Origin: Spirochaetales bacterium
Lineage (GTDB): Bacteria > Spirochaetota > Spirochaetia > Sphaerochaetales > Sphaerochaetaceae
DNA length: 6,130 bases
Reading direction: 5' to 3'
Assembly (NCBI GenBank): GCA_017614625.1
Contig: JAGABK010000167.1
Location: forward strand, 1-6,130
Positions within the stretch are counted from its first letter, which is position 1, and every line of letters begins with the position of its first letter. The notes below the pieces were generated by a model. It made no database searches and had not been told where the DNA came from. It worked only from the letters and a program-made list of their open reading frames with translations. Positions 6,090 to 6,130 of the stretch are shown in pieces. The translations under genes were made by a program, and so were the position numbers.

Positions 6090-6130
6090 CAGACACCTTC
6101 CCCTTGTCATGTGAAAACAAGACTTCAAAC

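Overview
The window reads as a piece of a moderately GC-rich genome (clearly above 50% GC by eye), probably from an anaerobic, gut-type prokaryote. Bacterial-style signals are visible: Shine-Dalgarno sites 5-7 nt before the starts, a TTGACA-type -35 element and a strong intrinsic terminator. I favour a bacterium (Clostridia-like or Coriobacteriia-like). The mixed AGG/AGA and CGC arginine codons and the strong ATC/GTC/CTC preference would also suit a bacterially influenced gut archaeon, so lineage is not settled.

Minus strand, right to left: (i) an intact IS1634/IS4-like transposase gene (3542-2136) whose three expected catalytic acidic positions all appear substituted; (ii) 75 nt downstream, a small DUF1294 membrane protein (2060-1749); (iii) 7 nt further on, the first 580 codons of a CopA-type Cu(I)-exporting P-type ATPase (1741 to the left edge, where it is cut). 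The last two form a tight operon whose coupled start suggests joint translation. The transposase points into it with no visible terminator between.

An AT-rich block of 288 nt (3543-3830) separates these from the plus-strand genes. It holds the transposase upstream region, a 17-bp palindrome with operator-like form, several CTATAC motifs and a plausible promoter for the rightward operon.

Plus strand: a short-chain dehydrogenase/reductase (3831-4658), then, after a small intercistronic hairpin, a 12-TM-class ion-transporter-superfamily permease of the MatC/SLC13/CitM type (4697-6025), closed by a 12-bp-stem terminator (6054-6089). The natural reading is import of a small organic anion followed by its NAD-linked oxidation or reduction; the substrate cannot be read from sequence. 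No RNA gene, CRISPR array or phage module was seen.
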